Source: Quadrisphaera granulorum (GTDB lineage Bacteria > Actinomycetota > Actinomycetes > Actinomycetales > Quadrisphaeraceae). From it: a stretch of DNA of 64,000 nucleotides. Below, piece after piece: positions 58,768 through 64,000 of the stretch. The stretch spans positions 32,769 to 96,768 of the forward strand of contig NZ_QGDQ01000022.1 in the NCBI RefSeq assembly GCF_003149145.1. Reading direction: 5' to 3'. The stretch's first letter is position 1, and each line of letters begins with the position of its first letter. A program made the translations under genes and the position numbers. Under the pieces are notes generated by a model, which was given only the letters and a program-made list of their open reading frames with translations, did not search any database and was not told where the DNA came from.

Positions 58768-59553
58768 GTGGTCGAGGTCCTCGCGATGGAGCAGGTCACG
58801 GTGGTCCGTGGGGGCCAGGAGCTGGTCTCGGGGGTGGACTGGCGCGTCAACGAAGGTGAGCGGTGGGTCGTGCTCGGCCCGAACGGGGCCGGCAAGACGA
58901 CGCTGCTGCAGATCGCCGCGACGCGCATGCACCCCACCCGCGGCACCGTCACCGTGCTGGGTGAGCAGCTGGGTCGGGTCGACGTCTTCGAGCTGCGCCC
59001 CCGCATCGGCCTGGCGAGCGGCAACCTCTCCGAACAGGTGCAGCGATCCGAGCGCGTGCACGACGTCGTCGTCACCGCCGCCTACGGCGTCGTGGGTCGC
59101 TGGCGCGAGGAGTACGACACCGCCGACCTCACCCGCGCCGGGGCGCTGTTGTCAGTGATGGGCGTGCACTCCCTGCGCGACCGCCGCTTCGGCACCCTCT
59201 CCAGCGGCGAGCGCGGTCGGGTGCTCATCGCGCGTGCGCTCATGACCGACCCCGAGCTGCTGCTGCTCGACGAGCCCGCCGCAGGGCTCGACCTCGGCGC
59301 CCGTGAAGACTTGCTCCGCCGCCTCTCGCGCTTCGCCGCGGACCCGGCGGCCCCCACGAGTGTGCTGGTCACCCACCACGTCGAGGAGGTGCCCGTGGGC
59401 ACCACCCACGCGCTGCTCCTGCGCGGAGGGAAGGTCGTGGAGGCCGGCCCGGTCGGGGAGGTGCTGCGCGACGGCCCCCTCTCGAAGGCCTTCGGCCTGC
59501 CGCTGGCCGTGGAGCGCATGGGGCAGCGGTTCACCGCCCGCGCCATCGGCTGA
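58768..59553 (+). CDS. Stand-alone ABC ATP-binding protein (YlmA/ModF-like)
   Basis: A 261-residue ABC ATPase with no adjacent permease. Walker A is GPNGAGKTTL, signature GTLSSGERGRVLIA (Ser replaces the usual second Gly), Walker B LLLLDEPAAGLDL, switch VLVTHHVEEV. The long insert between Walker A and signature (ERVHDVVVTAAYGVVGRWRE) is characteristic of a widely conserved actinobacterial subgroup. GTG 58768 is supported by the -10 hexamer. Role unknown. Confidence 0.88.
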   Translation: MVEVLAMEQVTVVRGGQELVSGVDWRVNEGERWVVLGPNGAGKTTLLQIAATRMHPTRGTVTVLGEQLGRVDVFELRPRIGLASGNLSEQVQRSERVHDVVVTAAYGVVGRWREEYDTADLTRAGALLSVMGVHSLRDRRFGTLSSGERGRVLIARALMTDPELLLLDEPAAGLDLGAREDLLRRLSRFAADPAAPTSVLVTHHVEEVPVGTTHALLLRGGKVVEAGPVGEVLRDGPLSKAFGLPLAVERMGQRFTARAIG

Positions 59554-59661
59554 CGCGACCGTCCCGGGCGCTCAGACCACCAGGCGACCGTCATGCCTCG
59601 CCCGCGGCCTCCCCGGCGCCTCACGGGTGATGCCGTCTCGCCGGGTGTCATCCCCTCCGCC

Positions 59662-59667
59662 TAGGGT
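59662..59667 (+). promoter_or_regulatory. -10 hexamer of the NfeD gene (leaderless)
   Basis: TAGGGT six bases before ATG 59674. Confidence 0.5.
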
Positions 59668-59673
59668 CGTTCC

Positions 59674-60198
59674 ATGGCCGCGCTGTGGTGGGTGATCGGG
59701 GCCTTCGTGCTGGCCGGACTCGAAGTCTTCGCGCTCAACCTCGTCTTCGGCACGCTCGTGGTGGGGGCTCTTGCCGGTGCCCTGGCGGCCCTGCTCGGCG
59801 GTGACTTCACCGTGCAGGCCATCACCGCCAGCGTCGTCTCGCTGGTCGGCCTGGCCGTCGTGCGCCCGGTGCTCGTCAAGCGGTTCAAGGTCGAAGGGCG
59901 CTTCACGGCTACCGGCACCGCAGGCAACGTCGGGCGTCCCGCGCGCGTGCTCGCCGAGGTCTCCGAGCTCGGCGGTCGCGTCAAGCTGCAGGGCGAGGAG
60001 TGGTCGGCTCGCAGCGCCGACCCGGCCGCGGTCTTCCCCGAGGGCGCCACCGTGCACGTCGTCGCCATCGACGGCGCGACCGCCGTCGTCGCCGCACCCG
60101 CCACGAACACCCACCCACCGACCAACGCGTCGACCGACCTGCCGACCGACCCAGCCGCCGGCTCCTCGCCGTCGGCGCCCCGACCTCCGGAGGGCTGA
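59674..60198 (+). CDS. NfeD family membrane protein
   Basis: A 174-residue short NfeD protein, the partner of SPFH/flotillin proteins in membrane microdomains. Two to three hydrophobic segments occupy residues 1-70 and an OB-fold domain follows (TGNVGRPARVLAEV-like, then GRVKLQGEEWSARS and VHVVAIDGATAVV). The last 35 residues are Pro/Thr-rich. The SPFH gene starts 3 bp after its stop, so the two are one operon, equivalent to Rv1487-Rv1488. Confidence 0.92.
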   Translation: MAALWWVIGAFVLAGLEVFALNLVFGTLVVGALAGALAALLGGDFTVQAITASVVSLVGLAVVRPVLVKRFKVEGRFTATGTAGNVGRPARVLAEVSELGGRVKLQGEEWSARSADPAAVFPEGATVHVVAIDGATAVVAAPATNTHPPTNASTDLPTDPAAGSSPSAPRPPEG

Positions 60199-60201
60199 CC
60201 C

Positions 60202-61368
60202 GTGGATCCCACAGGCTTCCTGCTGACCGTCGTCCTCGTCCTGCTGCTGGTCTTCGTGGTCATTACAGTGGTCCGGGCGGTGCGGATCGTGCCGCAGGCG
60301 TCCTCGCTGATCGTGGAGCGCCTCGGCCGCTACTCGCGCACGCTCGAGGCGGGCCTGCACGTGCTGGTGCCGTTCATCGACAGGGTCCGCGCCCGCGTCG
60401 ACCTGCGCGAGCAGGTGGTGACGTTCCCGCCGCAGCCGGTGATCACCAGCGACAACCTCGTGGTGAACATCGACACCGTCATCTACTTCCAGCCCACCGA
60501 CCCGCGGGCGGCGGTGTACGAGATCGCCAACTACATCCAGGGCATCGAACAGCTCACCGTCACCACGCTGCGCAACGTCATCGGCTCGCTCGACCTCGAG
60601 CAGACCCTCACCAGCCGCGACCAGATCAACGGCCAGCTGCGCGGGGTGCTCGACGAGGCCACCGGCCGCTGGGGTATCCGCGTCAACCGCGTCGAGCTCA
60701 AGGCGATCGACCCGCCGGCGTCCGTGCAGGACTCCATGGAGCAGCAGATGCGCGCCGAGCGGAACCGCCGCGCGGCCATCCTCACCGCCGAGGGTTCCAA
60801 GCAGAGCCAGATCCTCACCGCCGAGGGCGAGAAGCAGTCCGCGGTGCTGCGGGCCGAGGGCGCGGCGCAGGCGGCGATCCTCAAGGCGCAAGGTGAGGCG
60901 CGCGCCATCCAGCAGGTCTTCGACGCCATCCACCGCGGCGAGCCCGACCCCGGCCTGCTCGCCTACATGTACCTGCAGACGCTGCCCAAGCTCGCCGAAG
61001 GCCAGGGCAACACCACGTGGGTGATCCCCGCCGAGCTCACCGAGGCGCTGCGCGGCATCGGGGCCGCGCTGGGCGGTCGCGACGGCGCCCCCGACGCCGG
61101 GTGGGCCGCTCAGGTGCGGCCGCGGCGCGAGCGTCCGCTGGGCGAGCCCGGTACCGACGTCGGCGACGCCTTTGCTGACACCCGGCTCGAAGACCCGACC
61201 GACGCGTTGCGCGCCGCCCGCGAGGAGGTGGCGGGCGCCACCCGTGAGGCCGAGCGCAGCACGCCGGAGACCCGCGCGGTTGCCCCGCAGGTCGCGAGGC
61301 AGGCGCCCGAGCCCCCCGCGGCGCCGACGCCGCCCGGACCGCTAGCACCGCCGAACAGCGGGTACTGA
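60202..61368 (+). CDS. SPFH/Band 7 (stomatin-like) protein
   Basis: A 388-residue membrane-anchored SPFH protein. One N-terminal transmembrane helix (about residues 5-28) is followed by the SPFH domain (VPQASSLIVERLGRYSRTL through VNRVELKAIDPP). A helical repeat segment with ILTAEGSKQSQ, ILTAEGEKQSA and ILKAQGEA forms a coiled coil for oligomerisation. The C-terminal 90 residues are disordered and Pro/Ala-rich. Forms a unit with NfeD; likely organises membrane quality control. Confidence 0.94.
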   Translation: MDPTGFLLTVVLVLLLVFVVITVVRAVRIVPQASSLIVERLGRYSRTLEAGLHVLVPFIDRVRARVDLREQVVTFPPQPVITSDNLVVNIDTVIYFQPTDPRAAVYEIANYIQGIEQLTVTTLRNVIGSLDLEQTLTSRDQINGQLRGVLDEATGRWGIRVNRVELKAIDPPASVQDSMEQQMRAERNRRAAILTAEGSKQSQILTAEGEKQSAVLRAEGAAQAAILKAQGEARAIQQVFDAIHRGEPDPGLLAYMYLQTLPKLAEGQGNTTWVIPAELTEALRGIGAALGGRDGAPDAGWAAQVRPRRERPLGEPGTDVGDAFADTRLEDPTDALRAAREEVAGATREAERSTPETRAVAPQVARQAPEPPAAPTPPGPLAPPNSGY

Positions 61369-61508
61369 TCGGCCGGACGGGTCGTGGCCGAGGTGGACCG
61401 GCCCTTCGGCGTCACCCGCGTGGCCCTACGGGTCTTCTCCCCGTCGTGCGGCGACCCGTTATCGGTGGAGTCTGCGGTTGTCCTGCTGCGCCTCGCTTCC
61501 TCGACGGG

Positions 61509-61718
61509 ATGGTTGACGTGAACCCGCTGGTCTCCCTCGTGCTCCTCGTCACGGGTCTGCGCGCCGGTCGCACGGCCGCGGCCTCCGGGAGCTCCGTGCC
61601 CGCTGCGGCGTCAGGTGCCCTGGCCGCGGGTCTGGTCGGCCTGGCCGCGCTCGCGGGGCTGACCGCCGTCGTCGTCGCCTGCTGTGTGCTCGGACTGGCG
61701 GCGGTCCTCTTCCTCTGA
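61509..61718 (+). CDS. Small two-helix membrane protein
   Basis: A 69-residue hydrophobic protein with an N-terminal segment (NPLVSLVLLVTGL) and a longer C-terminal hairpin-like hydrophobic stretch (residues 35-68) containing two adjacent cysteines (VVVACCVLGL). ATG 61509 is preferred; GTG 61518 or an upstream GTG at 61446 are possible. It lies between the SPFH and photolyase genes and stops 6 bp before the latter. No family recognised. Confidence 0.55.
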   Translation: MVDVNPLVSLVLLVTGLRAGRTAAASGSSVPAAASGALAAGLVGLAALAGLTAVVVACCVLGLAAVLFL

Positions 61719-61724
61719 TCCGCT

Positions 61725-63281
61725 GTGGGGGTGTCGGAGCAGCACACCCCTCAGACGGTCCGGTGGCTCTTCGCTGATCAGCTCGGCCCGCACTTCCTCG
61801 ACACGCCCGACCAGCGGGCCGTGCTCATCGAGTCCAGCAGGGTGTTCGCCCGCCGCACGGTGCACCGTCGCAAGGCGCACCTGGTGCTGTCGGCGATGCG
61901 GCACCGCGCCGCTGAGCTCGGGGACCAGGCGGTCCACGTGCGTGCCGCGACCTACCGCGAGGGCCTCGCGCAGGCCACCGAGCAGCTCACCGCTGACGAG
62001 CGCGCGGCTGGCCTCTCCGTGAGCGACCCCACCTCTTACGCCGCGCGTCGCTTCGTGCGGTCGCTGGACGGTGTCCACGTGCTGCCCGCGCGGGGCTGGG
62101 CGGTCACCCACGAGGAGTTCGCGCACTGGGCGGGGCGCCGCGGTGAGCCCGGCGAGAAACGCCTGCTCATGGAGGACTTCTACCGGGAGGTCCGCCGCCA
62201 CCACCACCTGCTGCTGGAGCCCGACGGCGAGCCGCTGGGCGGTCGGTGGAACTTCGACCACGACAACCGCGAACCCGCCCCGAAGCAGCCCACCCTCGAG
62301 CAGGCGGCCGGGGTTCCGGAGCCGTGGTGGCCGGATGAGGACGACGTCGACGCGCAGGTCCGAGACGACCTCGACCGGATGGCGTGTGACGACGGCGTCG
62401 AGTTCGTCGGGGACGACGGACCGCGGCGCTTCGCCGTGACCCGGAGGGAGGCGCTGCACGTGATGCGCGACTTCCTCGAGCACCGGCTGGAGGCGTTCGG
62501 CACCTACGAGGACGCGATGCTCGCCCGCGACCGGTGGATGGCGCACTCGCTGATGTCCGTGCCGCTCAACCTCGGGCTGGTGCACCCGCTGGAGGTGGTG
62601 CAGCGCGCCGAGGCGCGCCACCGCGAGCACGGCGCGCGCCTGGCCAGCGTGGAGGGCTTCGTCCGACAGGTGATCGGCTGGCGCGAGTGGGTGTGGCACC
62701 TCTACTGGCACCTCGGGGAGGACTACGGCCAGCGCAACGCGCTGGGCGCCACCGAGCCGATCCCAGAGTGGTTCGCCGACCTGGACGCCAGGGGCGAGGT
62801 GCGGGCAGCGTGCCTGTCCGACGTGCTCGGCACGGTGCGCGAAGAGGGCTGGGTGCACCACATCCCGCGCCTCATGGTGCTCGGCGGGTACGCCCTCGCC
62901 CGCGGGTGGAACCCGCAGGAGATGACCGACTGGTTCCACACCCGGTTCGTCGACGGGTACGCGTGGGTGATGGCGGCCAACGTCGTCGGGATGAGCCAGC
63001 ACGCCGACGGCGGGGTGATGGCCACCAAGCCCTACTGGTCTGGCGGGGCCTACATCGACAAGATGTCGGACTACTGCGGGCGCTGCCCGTACGACCCGAA
63101 GAAGCGACTCGGCGACGACGCTTGCCCCTTCACCGGCGGGTACTGGGCGTTCACGGCCCGGCACCAGGAAATGCTCGCGACAAACCCGCGCACATCACGA
63201 GCGGTGAGTGGCCTGCGGCGGCTCAAGGACGCCGACGCGGTACTGGCTCAGGAAGTCGATCGGGGCTCCAGCGCGCCATAG
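61725..63281 (+). CDS. FeS-type photolyase/cryptochrome (FeS-BCP, PhrB-like)
   Basis: A 518-residue photolyase-related flavoprotein of the iron-sulfur bacterial cryptochrome/photolyase group, which repairs 6-4 UV photoproducts. The N-terminal domain starts WLFADQLGPHFLD; FAD-site blocks include GWREWVWHLYWHLG and WVMAANVVGMSQHADGG. Four cysteines at 363, 451, 454 and 467 match, by spacing (88, 3, 13), those binding the 4Fe-4S cluster in PhrB. GTG 61725 starts 6 bp after the small membrane gene. Confidence 0.93.
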   Translation: MGVSEQHTPQTVRWLFADQLGPHFLDTPDQRAVLIESSRVFARRTVHRRKAHLVLSAMRHRAAELGDQAVHVRAATYREGLAQATEQLTADERAAGLSVSDPTSYAARRFVRSLDGVHVLPARGWAVTHEEFAHWAGRRGEPGEKRLLMEDFYREVRRHHHLLLEPDGEPLGGRWNFDHDNREPAPKQPTLEQAAGVPEPWWPDEDDVDAQVRDDLDRMACDDGVEFVGDDGPRRFAVTRREALHVMRDFLEHRLEAFGTYEDAMLARDRWMAHSLMSVPLNLGLVHPLEVVQRAEARHREHGARLASVEGFVRQVIGWREWVWHLYWHLGEDYGQRNALGATEPIPEWFADLDARGEVRAACLSDVLGTVREEGWVHHIPRLMVLGGYALARGWNPQEMTDWFHTRFVDGYAWVMAANVVGMSQHADGGVMATKPYWSGGAYIDKMSDYCGRCPYDPKKRLGDDACPFTGGYWAFTARHQEMLATNPRTSRAVSGLRRLKDADAVLAQEVDRGSSAP

Positions 63282-63305
63282 ACGCTCCCGCTGACGCCTT
63301 GCGGG

Positions 63306-63479
63306 TCAGGAAGGAATCGCTGAGCCAGCCGGTGGCGCTGTCTGGCTCGTGTTGGCCTTCCGGGCGTTCGCGATGGCGGTCACGCTTGCGGAGACGGGTT
63401 TGCCCTTGGCCCTGGAACGCTCGACCTTCAGGCGAGCGGCCTGGACTTGAGCTGGTGTGACCTTTACGAGCTTTGCCAC
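63306..63479 (-). CDS. Small basic protein, second gene of a two-gene accessory unit
   Basis: A 57-residue basic protein read from GTG 63479, preceded by a strong GAGGAGGA ribosome binding site. It begins MAKLVKVTPAQVQAARLKVE and continues with a Lys/Arg-rich helix, then a Ser/Pro tail. The helix TPAQVQAARLKVERSR is like a small nucleic-acid-binding or partner peptide, but no family is certain. It starts 33 bp after the upstream membrane-protein gene, and its codon use is less GC-biased than the rest of the window. Confidence 0.6.
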   Translation of the reverse strand: MAKLVKVTPAQVQAARLKVERSRAKGKPVSASVTAIANARKANTSQTAPPAGSAIPS

Positions 63480-63512
63480 GGGCCTCGCTCCTCCTCGGGT
63501 CGCAACACTGTC

Positions 63513-63884
63513 TCAATCATCGGCTTCGGTGTCGACCTCCACGACGTCCGCTTCTTCACCGGCCTCCTCGATCTGCTCGACCGGACCCGCCAGCACCGCA
63601 TCGAGAACGGCATCAAGGAGGGCGTCATCCGGGGCCTGCAGCAACTCTGATGTGCTCAGGGCCTGTAGCGCTGCTACTCCGAGTCGCGCCTTTGCATCGT
63701 CGGTGGAGACGGCCTGCTCGGCTGCCCACCGCAGCATGCGCATCGTCTCTTCGCGACGTCTCCAGATGTCGAGCTCGGTGGCGCCACGTCGGAGTAGCAG
63801 GTTGCCGATCAAGACGGCCATGAACGACAGGATCGGTGTGCCGATGCCTACGGCGTACAGGGCCCAGGTCGGCAGGCTGGTCAC
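63513..63884 (-). CDS. Small membrane-anchored protein of unknown function, accessory
   Basis: A 123-residue protein: one N-terminal transmembrane helix (about residues 7-29), then a positively charged cytoplasmic region (RRREETMRMLRWAAEQA) and a helical acidic tail. Similar short proteins paired with a small basic partner occur in actinobacteria, as I remember, without a described function. Codon use (GTA, GCA, CTA, ACA, TTG) is relaxed compared with the neighbours, suggesting acquisition. GTG 63884 follows TACGGT by seven bases. Confidence 0.65.
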   Translation of the reverse strand: MTSLPTWALYAVGIGTPILSFMAVLIGNLLLRRGATELDIWRRREETMRMLRWAAEQAVSTDDAKARLGVAALQALSTSELLQAPDDALLDAVLDAVLAGPVEQIEEAGEEADVVEVDTEADD

Positions 63885-63891
63885 GATGCAG

Positions 63892-63897
63892 ACCGTA
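63892..63897 (-). promoter_or_regulatory. -10 hexamer of the terminal two-gene unit (leaderless)
   Basis: Minus-strand TACGGT seven bases before GTG 63884. Confidence 0.45.
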
Positions 63898-63946
63898 GCG
63901 GCACTCGATCACTCGAAAATGACCGAGAGGTGCGCTGGGAGGTGAC

Positions 63947-64000
63947 TCAGGCGGCCTGGGCTTCGGCGTCGGTGAGAGCGACGTGGAAGCCGAGGCCTTC
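63947..64000 (-). CDS. 3' end of an unidentified minus-strand gene, cut by the window
   Basis: The last 54 bases read EGLGFHVALTDAEAQAA followed by TGA on the minus strand. It is too short to name; a mobile-element protein is possible given the accessory context, but nothing proves it. Confidence 0.3.
   Translation of the reverse strand, partial: EGLGFHVALTDAEAQAA

Noticed and set aside
60770..60910. Possible nucleotide repeat array in the SPFH gene
   Set aside because: The periodicity (ILTAEGxKQS) is the coding of the coiled-coil repeat in the protein, not an independent DNA repeat.
63457..63945. Plus-strand frames of 160 codons at the right edge
   Set aside because: They are antisense to the two minus-strand genes that have a ribosome binding site, a -10 box and a transmembrane helix.

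Overview
The window is one contiguous piece of a very GC-rich actinobacterial chromosome. Lineage markers agree: WhiA, RbpA, OpcA, an actinobacterial VLRF1-type peptidyl-tRNA hydrolase, a mycothiol-dependent-type MDMPI protein, an InhA-like enoyl reductase and a DUF3099 protein. Gene order follows the Mycobacterium tuberculosis Rv1423-Rv1488 backbone as I remember it (whiA, gap-pgk-tpi, secG, pgl-opcA-zwf-tal-tkt, ctaB, ctaA-ABC, sufR-B-D-C, ABC-F plus small HTH, fabG1-inhA, Rv1486c-NfeD-SPFH) with insertions and losses. A Kineosporiaceae/Quadrisphaera-like or related lineage is my guess, not shown by the sequence.

Layout. 1-13.5 kb holds central carbon metabolism: the whiA 3' end, lower glycolysis, SecG, RbpA, then a minus-strand block pgi / pgl-opcA-zwf / tal / tkt for glucose-6-phosphate and the pentose phosphate pathway. 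13.8-18 kb holds heme O and heme A synthesis and an ABC-2 exporter. 18.1-23.4 kb is a SUF iron-sulfur operon (sufR-B-D-Rieske-C-sufT) that lacks the usual sufS and sufU. 23.5-35.7 kb is housekeeping: VLRF1, BioY, ABC-F, an ABC exporter, SURF1, FabG-InhA and a glutathionyl-hydroquinone reductase-like enzyme.

35.8-42.2 kb is the most unusual block: an Opp/Cnt-like ABC importer (two ATPases, a lipoprotein receptor, a fused two-domain permease) converging on an MFS transporter. Both ends carry a matching candidate Zur/Fur-type operator, so the block resembles a metal-responsive metallophore-type system. 42.3-45.6 kb holds a flavin reductase, a sulfite-oxidase-like molybdoenzyme and an unusual SerB-GNAT fusion. 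46.7-49.9 kb is a methionine importer (metNIQ) under a SAM-IV-type riboswitch, followed by a 20-residue leader reading frame and a terminator-like hairpin. 50-63.3 kb holds an MDMPI protein, a divergent regulator/MFS pair, glgC/glgA with an attached oxidase and pentapeptide protein, NfeD-SPFH and an FeS-type photolyase. The last 0.7 kb has relaxed codon use and a two-gene unit of unknown function, probably acquired.

Three genome-wide habits stand out. Many genes have a TANNNT hexamer 6-7 nt before the start codon, implying leaderless mRNAs. Convergent gene ends are closed by two families of near-identical long hairpins. Short tandem duplications of 11-19 bp sit on or beside at least six stop codons. 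No tRNA, rRNA, CRISPR array or complete insertion sequence was seen.
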